From an uncultured Muribaculaceae bacterium (GTDB lineage Bacteria; Bacteroidota; Bacteroidia; Bacteroidales; Muribaculaceae), in NCBI GenBank assembly GCA_910587475.1, contig CAJUMR010000003.1:1-64000 (forward strand): DNA of 64,000 bases, given 5' to 3'. The translations under genes and the position numbers were made by a program. Numbering within the stretch: position 1 is the stretch's first letter; every line of letters starts with the position of its first letter. The notes beneath the pieces were generated by a model. The model saw only the letters and a list, made by a program, of their open reading frames with translations. It did not search any database and was not told the DNA's origin. This document shows, in pieces, positions 1 through 8,458 of this stretch.

Positions 1-24
1 ATGTTTATCAGCATTTTATGCAAA

Positions 25-55
25 GAGGGCGTGCCATGAATTATGACACACCCTC
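25..55 (-). terminator. weak candidate terminator of the M3 peptidase gene
   Basis: An imperfect hairpin (GAGGG-c-GTG pairing CAC-a-CCCTC) lies about 35 bases beyond the stop of the peptidase gene. On the minus strand it is followed by TTTGC. The stem has one mismatch and the T tract is short, so this is tentative. Confidence 0.4.
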
Positions 56-88
56 ATTTCGAATGAATAGGAGGGTATGTCGGTTGGA

Positions 89-2248
89 TTATTTTCCTGA
101 TTTGCTCGAGAGATCGATGTTGGGCATCGGTTCGAGTCCGCGGTTGCGGAGGAGAGCGTCTACTGAGGGTTCATGGCCGCGGAAGTTTACGTAGAGCACC
201 ATGGGGTCTTCAGAACCGCCCTTTTCGAGGACATTTTCTTTGAATGCTTTGGCTGTGGCGGGGTCGAAGATGCCTTTTTCCTTGAACAGCTCGAAGCCGT
301 CGGTGTCGAGCACTTCAGCCCAGAGGTAGGTGTAGTAGCCTGAAGCATATCCGTCACTGCCGAAGATGTGCTTGAAGTAGGGCGAACGGTAGCGGAATGT
401 CAGTTGGGCGGGCATGCCGAGCTTTTCGGCAACGCGCTTTTCGAATTCAGCTACGTCGATTTCTTCGGTCGGATTGAGTTTGCCGTATTCGAGGTCGAGA
501 AGAGCAGCACCAGCGAGTTCTGCGGTCGCAAAGCCCTGATTGTGGGTTGACGCAGCTTCGAGTTTTGCAATCATTTCGTCGGGGATCACCTCGCCTGTTT
601 TATAATGGCGTGCATAGGTCTTGAGCAGTTCGGGTTCGAGCGCCCAGTGTTCGTGGATCTGCGATGGGAGTTCGACAAAATCGCGGTCGACATTTGTGCC
701 GGCCTGTCCTTTGTAGCGTGCTCGCGAGAGCATGCCATGGAGACCGTGACCGAATTCGTGGAACATAGTTTCCACCTCGTCGAGGGTCAGGAGAGCCGGC
801 GCGTCGGCTGTCGGACGCGAGAAGTTGCCGATATTGAATATCACCGGACGAGACGAAGTGCCGTCGTCGTTGGTCCACGATCCTTTGAACTCGCTCATCC
901 ATGCACCCTGTCTTTTCGATTCGCGGGGGAAGTAGTCAGTCATGAACACAGCGACGTGTTCGCCGGTGGCAGCGTCGGTGACATCATATACAGTTACTTC
1001 GTCGTAGTATTTCGGAGCATCGGGCATTTCGGTGAATTTTACACCGTAGAGTCGCTCAGCCATGGCGAAAATGCCGTTGCGGACAGAGTCGAGGGCAAAG
1101 TATTCGCGAACTTTCGATTCGTCGAGGTCGTACTTTTTCTGACGCACCTTTTCTGCGTAGTAATAATAGTCCCAAGGTTCGATTTTGAAATCGCCGCCGT
1201 TTTCATCGACTACTGCCTGCATCTCGGCCACTTCCTCGCCGACCTTTTTGACCGCCGGACGCCATATCTGCATCAGCAGATCTTCGGCGTTTTCGACAGT
1301 CTTGGCCATGACGTTGTCGGTCATGTAAGCTCCGAAGTTCTCGAAACCGAGCAGGTGTGCTTTCTCAGCTCTGGCGAGCAGTATCTTGCTGATCACCGGA
1401 TTATTGTTGTATTCGCCCGATGAAGCAAGATTGGTGTAGCCCTCATACATTTCCTTACGCAGGTCGCGGTCGTCGGCATACTGAAGGAGCGGCAGACGGC
1501 TCGGAGCGTGGAGAGTGAACACCCACTTGCCTTCACCAAGGTTGCGCTTAGCGGCTTCCTCGGCGGCAACAGCGATGCTCGATGCCGGCAGTCCGGCGAG
1601 ACGAGCCGAGTCTTCGACAACGATATAGAAGCTGTTGGTGGCGTTGAGTAGATTTTTGTTGAATTGCAGATAGAGATCTGTAAGCTGCGAGTTCACTTTC
1701 TTGAGTTCCTCTTTTTTCTCAGCGTCGAGAAGCGCGCCGTTGCGTGTGAAATTCTTATAAGCATCCTCAATCATGCGGCGCTGGTCATTGGCGTAGCCGA
1801 GTTCCTGATGGTCGTAGAGATACTTGATGCGTTCGAAGAGTTTGTCGTTCATCGACGTTTCGTCGCTGTGTTGCGACAGCATCGGATAGAATTTCTCGGC
1901 GATCTCAGCCATTTCGGGCGATGAGTTAGACTCGTCGAGATTTGAGAACACAGCCACTACTTTCTCAAGCAGTTCGCCTGAGCGGTCGAGGGCAAGGATG
2001 GTGTTTTCAAACGTCGGCGCTTCGGGGTTTGACGCTATCGAGTCGATCTCCTGGGTGTGACGGGCTATGCCTGCTTCGAGAGCCGGGAGATAGTCTTCGT
2101 AGGTGATTTGCTCGAAGGGCGGAATCTCGTAGGGAGTCGTGTACGGCTCCATAAATGGATTTTTGCGGGCGTTGTCGCCGCACGATGCGACGGCCGCTCC
2201 GATCAGCGCCGCTCCGCAAGCTGCGCTGACGATGATCTGATGTTTCAT
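89..2248 (-). CDS. M3 family oligopeptidase / peptidyl-dipeptidase, lipoprotein
   Basis: A zinc metallopeptidase of the thimet-oligopeptidase/Dcp family (M3), which cleaves short peptides. The zinc motif HEFGH is visible near residue 496, followed by GLHGML, as in Dcp and oligopeptidase A. The length of 719 residues suits the family. The N terminus is a lipoprotein signal with a lipobox ending in ASC near residue 23, so the enzyme should be anchored facing the periplasm or the outer surface, unlike the cytosolic E. coli relatives. The start at 2248 is the first Met before this signal, and a promoter lies just upstream. It appears monocistronic. I cannot tell peptidyl-dipeptidase from oligopeptidase specificity by eye. 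Confidence 0.93.
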   Translation of the reverse strand: MKHQIIVSAACGAALIGAAVASCGDNARKNPFMEPYTTPYEIPPFEQITYEDYLPALEAGIARHTQEIDSIASNPEAPTFENTILALDRSGELLEKVVAVFSNLDESNSSPEMAEIAEKFYPMLSQHSDETSMNDKLFERIKYLYDHQELGYANDQRRMIEDAYKNFTRNGALLDAEKKEELKKVNSQLTDLYLQFNKNLLNATNSFYIVVEDSARLAGLPASSIAVAAEEAAKRNLGEGKWVFTLHAPSRLPLLQYADDRDLRKEMYEGYTNLASSGEYNNNPVISKILLARAEKAHLLGFENFGAYMTDNVMAKTVENAEDLLMQIWRPAVKKVGEEVAEMQAVVDENGGDFKIEPWDYYYYAEKVRQKKYDLDESKVREYFALDSVRNGIFAMAERLYGVKFTEMPDAPKYYDEVTVYDVTDAATGEHVAVFMTDYFPRESKRQGAWMSEFKGSWTNDDGTSSRPVIFNIGNFSRPTADAPALLTLDEVETMFHEFGHGLHGMLSRARYKGQAGTNVDRDFVELPSQIHEHWALEPELLKTYARHYKTGEVIPDEMIAKLEAASTHNQGFATAELAGAALLDLEYGKLNPTEEIDVAEFEKRVAEKLGMPAQLTFRYRSPYFKHIFGSDGYASGYYTYLWAEVLDTDGFELFKEKGIFDPATAKAFKENVLEKGGSEDPMVLYVNFRGHEPSVDALLRNRGLEPMPNIDLSSKSGK

Positions 2249-2307
2249 CTTTGTCTGTAGTTATTATTGTTATAATGCTTTGTTCTTGCACCTGTGTTAA
2301 TTGACAA

Positions 2308-2338
2308 CAAAGTTACGCCTTTTTAGACAATCAGACAA
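2308..2338 (-). promoter_or_regulatory. Bacteroidota-type promoter of the M3 peptidase gene
   Basis: Read on the minus strand, TTG (2338-2336) is followed after 20 bases by TAACTTTG (2315-2308), matching the Bacteroidota -33/-7 pattern. Transcription would start near 2302, about 54 bases before the start codon. Confidence 0.7.
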
Positions 2339-2357
2339 ATAACAATGACCTAAAACA

Positions 2358-2405
2358 GCATAAAGACAGCGACACCCCGGTTTGAGGGTGTCGCTGTCTT
2401 TATGC
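2358..2405 (-). terminator. strong intrinsic terminator downstream of the T9SS-tailed protein gene
   Basis: A perfect 20-base-pair stem (2358-2377 with 2386-2405) has an 8-base loop. It lies about 57 bases past the stop of the gene ending at 2462. On the minus strand it is followed by TGTTTTA. Confidence 0.8.
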
Positions 2406-2461
2406 ATCTTAATATATGTTCAATATATTACGGTCGGGCTATGATAGAGAAGATTTGGAGC

Positions 2462-4183
2462 TTATTTTATGATTACTTTCTCTATCGTTGCGCCCTGTCG
2501 GCGAATGTATATTCCGTTTGCGGGATTTTCGACTTGCTGACCCTGGAGGTTGAAGTATTGAACAGGGGCGTCGTCGCTGTCGGCTGTAATAGATGTGATG
2601 GCACTGGTCATGTCGGAGGGGAGTTCGAATGATGCGAGTACTACAGCCCAGCTCGATGGTGCAGGGGTCGGCTCGGTGGCTCCGAGGAGTTCAAAGGCCT
2701 TGTTGCTGCGTGCGGTAACGTAGGCTGTAGAAGCGTCGGGGTTGTATGCAAACTGAAGGGCGGTAACTGTGCCTGCTGAGCTGATAAGATCGTACGAGCG
2801 GTCGGTGAGTGGCTGAAGATCGGTTGCGCTGTATCCGCGGAGGAATACCTTGCTTGTGCCCATGTTGTAGCCGTAAGTGTAGATTGTCTGATCGTTGTCT
2901 GAGAGTTGGAACGCCTTGAAGTAGCCTACGATGCCTGTAGCGTCGAAGTCGGGGCGGTTGTTGGCTGCGGCAAGCCATGCACCGTTGGCGGCGTCAAACT
3001 TGATGATGCAACCTTCGCGCTGTGTGCCCTGTGTTGCTTCGATTGAGTTGTCGCCGTCGGAGAGTTTGTCCTGATATTGGGCGCAGTACCAGAGGTTAGA
3101 TCCAGCTACGGTGATGTGGCCGTTCTGCAGGCCGCTTTTTCCGGCAACCTTTTCGGCAGTGATGACTTTTACCCATGATGGTTCGAGATCAGTTGAGAGG
3201 GCTGCGAAAACGGGGCAGTCGATGTCGGTGGCTGTGAGGTCGAAGTCTCCAAGAGTGAGGCTGTTGTTTGCGTCGGCCGACGATGCTTTGATATGGAAGT
3301 AGGCGTAGAGTCGGTCACCGTTGACCTCGAGATCCTGAACGCTGCTTGCCGAAAGAGTTTCGGCCGCCGGAGCGAGAGAGCCGAGGTAGTAGCCGTTTTG
3401 GTCAAGCTTGACGAGGTAGAAGCTTCCGGCTGAAGCTTTCGTTGTGCTGTCGATATTGCGGACCGCGATGTCGGCAGTGGTGTTGTCGGCTTTGGCGAGT
3501 GTGATGTCGGTCTTCTGTAGTCCGCCGACAAAAATGTTGTCGTCGGCATCGAGAGCGAGAGCGTTGACGTCGATGGCGTCAGAGACGAATTTTGCGTCGT
3601 CGAACTGCGAGAGTTCGGTGGCCGGCGAGATCTGACGGACCCATTTCAGGATGCCGTCTGAAGATGCGCGTCCGACGATAACAGAGTAATAGCGCTGTGC
3701 TACCGGGCTGTCGAACTCCACGATGTTGCCCTGAGAGTCTGAGAGAGCCATAGGAGTGTCGAGAATGCCGTCGGTGTGGCGCACTTTGGCGGTGAAGATA
3801 ATGTCACCATCGGATGTGATGGCCAGATTGCCCTTATTTGAAGCGTAATCGCCGCTGAGCGATGAGTTGATCGACCAGAGCAGGTTGCCTTGCTGATCAA
3901 TTTTGGCGAGCAGAAGATTGTTGGTGTTTTTAGCAGAAGATGTAGCTTCGAAAACTTTGCTGCTGTTCCATTGAACATCTGTAGCACCGGCGATCGTGGC
4001 CGGAGTTTCGAGAGTGTAAACCGAATTGTCGGCGTCGGCAATTAAAGCTGATGACTGAACGCCTGTAGTGGCGCCCGAAGTGAACAGATGAGCCCATCTG
4101 GCTGTCGGTTCGGCGATCTGTGCGTATGAAGCAGATGCGCACAATGTCGCGAATGCGAATGATAAAGCGTAGATTTTTTTCAT
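2462..4183 (-). CDS. secreted protein of unknown function with T9SS-like C-terminal tail
   Basis: A 573-residue exported protein with a Sec signal ending near SYAQ (residue 21). The middle is Asp/Ala-rich and has beta-propeller-like segments with repeated short motifs (for example LLAKIDQQGNLLW and YLVKLDQNGYY), as in SBBP-type repeats; the fold is inferred. The last ~35 residues (QYFNLQGQQV, GIYIRR, KVIIK) resemble the type A T9SS sorting domain that directs export across the outer membrane and surface attachment. A T9SS plug homologue is encoded at 18825-20096, so the machinery is plausible here. It has its own promoter and terminator. No catalytic motif was recognised. Confidence 0.8.
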   Translation of the reverse strand: MKKIYALSFAFATLCASASYAQIAEPTARWAHLFTSGATTGVQSSALIADADNSVYTLETPATIAGATDVQWNSSKVFEATSSAKNTNNLLLAKIDQQGNLLWSINSSLSGDYASNKGNLAITSDGDIIFTAKVRHTDGILDTPMALSDSQGNIVEFDSPVAQRYYSVIVGRASSDGILKWVRQISPATELSQFDDAKFVSDAIDVNALALDADDNIFVGGLQKTDITLAKADNTTADIAVRNIDSTTKASAGSFYLVKLDQNGYYLGSLAPAAETLSASSVQDLEVNGDRLYAYFHIKASSADANNSLTLGDFDLTATDIDCPVFAALSTDLEPSWVKVITAEKVAGKSGLQNGHITVAGSNLWYCAQYQDKLSDGDNSIEATQGTQREGCIIKFDAANGAWLAAANNRPDFDATGIVGYFKAFQLSDNDQTIYTYGYNMGTSKVFLRGYSATDLQPLTDRSYDLISSAGTVTALQFAYNPDASTAYVTARSNKAFELLGATEPTPAPSSWAVVLASFELPSDMTSAITSITADSDDAPVQYFNLQGQQVENPANGIYIRRQGATIEKVIIK

Positions 4184-4211
4184 AAAATGAGATTGAATGA
4201 AATTGACGCCG

Positions 4212-4241
4212 CAAAATTACAATCTGATCGAAGACGTTCAA
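4212..4241 (-). promoter_or_regulatory. promoter of the T9SS-tailed protein gene
   Basis: On the minus strand TTG (4241-4239) is followed after 19 bases by TAATTTTG (4219-4212). It is divergent from the promoter of the TonB-receptor operon, so 4184-4363 is a shared control region. Confidence 0.65.
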
Positions 4242-4312
4242 ATACTCAATTGTCAGTAAAAATGGGTGGCTCCGTGTGGCTACATGAACTTTAATTTAAT
4301 AAAAAATGAGTA

Positions 4313-4343
4313 TTGATGGACATTGGCGATTTTCCTACTTTTG
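4313..4343 (+). promoter_or_regulatory. promoter of the TonB receptor-DUF4876-barrel-M16 operon
   Basis: TTG at 4313-4315 is followed after exactly 20 bases by TACTTTTG at 4336-4343, an excellent match to the Bacteroidota consensus. The predicted start near 4350 supports the ATG at 4364 as the true start of the receptor, because upstream in-frame starts would lie before the transcript. Confidence 0.75.
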
Positions 4344-4363
4344 CATTGTTTTTCATAGAATTG

Positions 4364-7153
4364 ATGAGCAGGAGAATAGTTTTTACAATAATTGTTTTAG
4401 TGTGTGCATTCGGAGCATTGTCGTTGCGGGCAGAAGGGTTTGCGCTGAAAGTAGTTACGGCTGATTTGTCGGATGGCGAAGTGTTACCCTATTGCGCAGT
4501 GGCGATCAAGCCCGGCGAAAAGTCACTGATGACCGATGGTAGCGGTGAGTTGACGGTCAGGTTGAACAAAGGACGCTACGATATTACAGCGGGCTGTCTC
4601 GGCTATGAGAAGGCGGTGGCTGTCATTTCGGTGAAGTCTGACACTACTATTATCTTGTCGCTGAAGCCGGAAGCAAAAACACTCGGCGAGGTGGTTATCA
4701 CAGCAAAAGAATCGGATGGACTTGCGACTTCGTCAAAGATAGGGCGCGATGCGATGGAGCATCTGCAGCCGACGAGTTTCACCGATCTGCTTGAGTTGCT
4801 GCCCGGTAATATATCGAAAACTCCCTCCATGGGCTCGGCCAACACTATATCGTTGCGTGAGACCGGTAATCTCGGGGCGTCGGGTCAAGAAGTGGACAAC
4901 CCTGATTATGCAATGTCGTCGCTTGGAACATTGTTTATGGTCGATGGAGCACCGTTGGCGTCGGACGCAAATCTTCAGACGGTCGGTACTTCGACAGACG
5001 CATCATCGCCGTCGACAAAAAGGAGTGTGCTCAACAAGGGAGTCGACATGCGAACGATCTCTACCGACAACATCGAGAGTGTCGAGATCGTCAGAGGAAT
5101 ACCTTCGGCGGAGTATGGCAATCTGACCTCGGGAATGGTCAACATAAAGCGAATAAGCAAACCGACTCCGTTGACGGCCCGTTTCAAGGCAGACGAGTAT
5201 AGCAAGCTGCTGTCAGTCGGCAAAGGATTTGCGATCGGAGATCATATAACGACTGTAGATTTTGGCTGGTTGGATTCGAAAGTAGATCCGAGAGACAATC
5301 TTGAAAATTACCGGAGACTGACAGCGTCGGCCAGAGCGATGTTGAATTTTATAAATGAACGGTCAACGATGGTGTGGCGCATCGGCGGAGACTTCACCGG
5401 ATCGTTTGATGACACGAAGGTCGATCCAGATCTGTCGTTGCTTAAAATTGATGAATACAAGGCATCTTACCGGCGGATGTCGCTGAATAACAACTTGAAT
5501 GTAAAGTTTAATGATCGTCAGATAGTGTCGGAATTGGATTTCACTTTTGCAGCTTCATTACAACTCGATAGGCTCACCAGGCGTAAACAGGTGGCTCCGA
5601 CTCATGCGTCTATCGCCCCCGGCTCGACAAGTCAGGGCGTCAACGACGGCACATTTATGCTCGGGGAGTATGTAGCCGATTATCTGTGTGACGGTCGTCC
5701 TCTCGACCTGTTTGCAAAAGTCAAGGCTTCGGGTTCGTCGCATGCGGGATTAGTGCGCAACGATTATATGGCCGGAGTTGAGTGGACATTTGCTAAAAAC
5801 TATGGCCGCGGACAAGTCTATGATCTGTCAAAACCGCTAAGCGCATCGTGGACAACCCGTCCCCGCAGCTATCGGTCGATACCGTCGTTGCAACAGCTGT
5901 CGGTTTTTGTCGAAGACAAGGCTTCAATGCCGGTCGGCGAATGCCGTGTCGAGGGACAGGCCGGCGTCAGAATGCAGATGCTTCCGGCGATCGACCGCCG
6001 ATACTATCTTTCCGGTAAGCCGTATTTCGATCCGCGAGTCAATCTGACATTCCATACTCCTGAATTCAATATCGCATCACGCAAAGCATCGTTATTGCTT
6101 GCTGCAGGTTACGGCCTGACGACCAAGATGCCAACGATCGATTATCTTTATCCGCAGGAGAGCTACAACGACTTTGTGCAACTTGCATATTACGACACGA
6201 ACGATCCATTGGGTTTGAGCAGAGTCAATCTTATGACTTATATCGACAGTGCGGTCAATTATCAGCTGCGGGCAGCACGTAATAATAAACGGGAGGTGCG
6301 CATCGGTTTCACCTACGGTGGAAATGAGTTGTCGGTGACTTACTTCAACGAGGCTATGAATTCTGGCTACCGGTATACGAGCGTCTATATACCGTATGAG
6401 TACCGAAAGTACGATTCGGGTGCGATTGATCCGTCGGGTCTGACATCGCCGCCTGATATCAACCGATTGCCTTATGAGGATGTGAAGGTGCTTGACTCAA
6501 AACGTAAGGCTGACAACGGCACCCGTATAGATAAACAAGGTATAGAATTTCAGTTGACGACTGCAAGATGGAAACCACTTTGTACATCATTGATGATCAA
6601 CGGAGCGTGGTTCAGAACGCGATACAGCAATTCTCAGATGCTTTATCTTCCGGTCAATGAGGTTATAGACGGAACGGCTCTGAACGACAGATTTGTCGGT
6701 ATCTATGACAGCGACGACGGACGGATCAATGAGCAGTTCAACACCAATTTCATGTTTGATACGCAGTTGCCGCGTCTCGGCCTTGTATTTTCGACCACGT
6801 TGCAGTGTATGTGGTGGGTCAAGACCACGAGAATGTGGCAGAACGGAGTGCCTGTGGCTTTTGTAAGCTCTGAAGACGGCTCAATCAAGCCTTTCACACA
6901 GGCTGAGGCTGATGATGCAGTGCTCAAGCATCTGATAAAATACTACAACGAGGAATCATTCCGGCCGCAACGCATTCCGCCTGCGCTGTACCTTAATTTC
7001 AAGGCTACTAAAAAGATAGGCAAGGTGCTTAAGGTGGCAGTGTTTGTCAATAGAATTATAGATTACTTGCCGAACTATACAAGCAATGGGCTGACGATCA
7101 GGAGAAATTCTGACGCATATTTCGGCATGGAGCTGAATTTTTCGTTAAACTAA
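4364..7153 (+). CDS. TonB-dependent outer-membrane receptor with N-terminal carboxypeptidase-regulatory-like domain
   Basis: A 929-residue importer of the TonB-dependent receptor family. In order it has a signal peptide ending near LRAEG, an Ig-like regulatory domain (about 25-105, with the typical GYEKA and VVITAKES boundary), a plug domain containing SVEIVRGIPSAEYGNLTSG, and a long beta-barrel ending in FGMELNFSLN with a terminal aromatic/polar pattern. The ATG at 4364 was chosen over an in-frame TTG at 4313, which falls inside the promoter. It heads an operon with a DUF4876-like lipoprotein six bases downstream, so the ligand is probably bound by that partner. It is not a SusC: there is no SusD next door and the length and plug differ. 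The ligand is unknown. Confidence 0.93.
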   Translation: MSRRIVFTIIVLVCAFGALSLRAEGFALKVVTADLSDGEVLPYCAVAIKPGEKSLMTDGSGELTVRLNKGRYDITAGCLGYEKAVAVISVKSDTTIILSLKPEAKTLGEVVITAKESDGLATSSKIGRDAMEHLQPTSFTDLLELLPGNISKTPSMGSANTISLRETGNLGASGQEVDNPDYAMSSLGTLFMVDGAPLASDANLQTVGTSTDASSPSTKRSVLNKGVDMRTISTDNIESVEIVRGIPSAEYGNLTSGMVNIKRISKPTPLTARFKADEYSKLLSVGKGFAIGDHITTVDFGWLDSKVDPRDNLENYRRLTASARAMLNFINERSTMVWRIGGDFTGSFDDTKVDPDLSLLKIDEYKASYRRMSLNNNLNVKFNDRQIVSELDFTFAASLQLDRLTRRKQVAPTHASIAPGSTSQGVNDGTFMLGEYVADYLCDGRPLDLFAKVKASGSSHAGLVRNDYMAGVEWTFAKNYGRGQVYDLSKPLSASWTTRPRSYRSIPSLQQLSVFVEDKASMPVGECRVEGQAGVRMQMLPAIDRRYYLSGKPYFDPRVNLTFHTPEFNIASRKASLLLAAGYGLTTKMPTIDYLYPQESYNDFVQLAYYDTNDPLGLSRVNLMTYIDSAVNYQLRAARNNKREVRIGFTYGGNELSVTYFNEAMNSGYRYTSVYIPYEYRKYDSGAIDPSGLTSPPDINRLPYEDVKVLDSKRKADNGTRIDKQGIEFQLTTARWKPLCTSLMINGAWFRTRYSNSQMLYLPVNEVIDGTALNDRFVGIYDSDDGRINEQFNTNFMFDTQLPRLGLVFSTTLQCMWWVKTTRMWQNGVPVAFVSSEDGSIKPFTQAEADDAVLKHLIKYYNEESFRPQRIPPALYLNFKATKKIGKVLKVAVFVNRIIDYLPNYTSNGLTIRRNSDAYFGMELNFSLN

Positions 7154-7159
7154 AAACCA

Positions 7160-8458
7160 ATGACAATGAAAATTGTAAAATTATATTTTATACTCTCGCT
7201 TATACTCGGGGCTTTGCTTTCAAGCGGATGTGATGACAGTCTCGACGGAAATCTCCCGAGCCATATCGTCGACATTGATGTAGTTCTTCCTGCAGATATA
7301 TCATATGACGATTTGCAAGGAGCGTCATTAGAGTTCAGGAATCTCACGACAGGAAATGTGCAGACATTCAGTCTGCAAAAATCTGTAGATGTAATGCCGG
7401 GGCTGTACGATGTCAGTTTTTCGGCTACTGTGCAACTTCACGACGGACTTGAAAGCCAGGTGAAGGCGTTCTGTCGGTCAGTGCAGGTGACATCAGACCA
7501 TACGTTGGTGAGGCTGGAGACATACCGGAACATTGTCAGCGATGATCTGATCATAGCAGAAATCTTCTTTACCGGAACGCTGCAGACTTCAGGCAACAGC
7601 TATGTCGGTGATGATTATATAAAATTGTACAACAATACGGATCATGTGATATATGCTGATGGACTGACGCTGTTCGAATCAAAGTTTCTGACAACACAGA
7701 AACTTGATTTCACGCCTGATATAATGTCGACAGATGTGAGTGTGGATGCCCTTTACACTGTTCCGGGCAGCGGTACCGATTATCCGGTAGCACCGGGTGA
7801 ATATCTGCTCATTGCCGACACAGGTATCGATCACCGCACGATCAATCCCAACTCTTTCGATCTCAGCCATGCAAGGCTTGAATGGTACGACGTGTCGACA
7901 CGTCCGTCAGAAAGCGACATCGACAGTCCTACATCTGACAACATGGACAAATGGTACTGCTATACACAAACGTTGTGGATGCTTCACAACCGTGGCTATA
8001 AAGCCTATGGCCTTGCGCGTATACCTGTCGGAAAGGAGCGTTATCTGAGCGATTATTATTATAACTACGATTATCAGTTGGTGACGGCTGCCGGATCGTT
8101 TGCAATGTCGTCGTCGGCTTACCGCATTCCCAACGACTGGATTGTCGATGCAGTGAATTGTTCGGTTGATGCTCCGTTCCAGTGGATTGTGACAGCTCCG
8201 GCGCTTGATTGCGGATGGACCGGTTGCGGAGCAATAGCTAACGACAAAACCCGTTATTTCAAGTCGGTGAGACGCAAATTGCTGTATGTTGAAGCTGACG
8301 GGCGCGTGGTGTTGCAAGACACAAATAATTCGACAGATGATTTCAACCGTAACTGTGTACCATCGGAAATTGAGTTGCAGAACAGTGTGATGGGTATCGA
8401 CGGTCAGCGTGCCACAACGATAACTTACGATGGAGTGACACCTATAAGCGCAGAATGA
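7160..8458 (+). CDS. DUF4876-like lipoprotein, probable receptor partner
   Basis: A 432-residue lipoprotein with signal and lipobox LLSSGCDD near residue 24. The first ~120 residues look like a beta-sandwich (SLEFRNLTTG, YDVSFSATV). They are followed by a segment resembling lamin-tail-type domains (LIIAEIFFTG, DDYIKLYNNTD). The arrangement and neighbours match what I know as DUF4876 proteins. It follows the TonB receptor by six bases and overlaps the next gene by four (ATGA), so the products are probably made together. By analogy with SusD-type lids it may cap or feed the receptor; this is inferred. No enzymatic motif was seen. Confidence 0.8.
   Translation: MTMKIVKLYFILSLILGALLSSGCDDSLDGNLPSHIVDIDVVLPADISYDDLQGASLEFRNLTTGNVQTFSLQKSVDVMPGLYDVSFSATVQLHDGLESQVKAFCRSVQVTSDHTLVRLETYRNIVSDDLIIAEIFFTGTLQTSGNSYVGDDYIKLYNNTDHVIYADGLTLFESKFLTTQKLDFTPDIMSTDVSVDALYTVPGSGTDYPVAPGEYLLIADTGIDHRTINPNSFDLSHARLEWYDVSTRPSESDIDSPTSDNMDKWYCYTQTLWMLHNRGYKAYGLARIPVGKERYLSDYYYNYDYQLVTAAGSFAMSSSAYRIPNDWIVDAVNCSVDAPFQWIVTAPALDCGWTGCGAIANDKTRYFKSVRRKLLYVEADGRVVLQDTNNSTDDFNRNCVPSEIELQNSVMGIDGQRATTITYDGVTPISAE

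Noticed and set aside
605..1423. 272-codon plus-strand open frame inside the M3 peptidase gene
   Set aside because: Lies wholly antisense to a gene with clear family motifs; long antisense frames arise from codon bias. No domain or promoter supports it.
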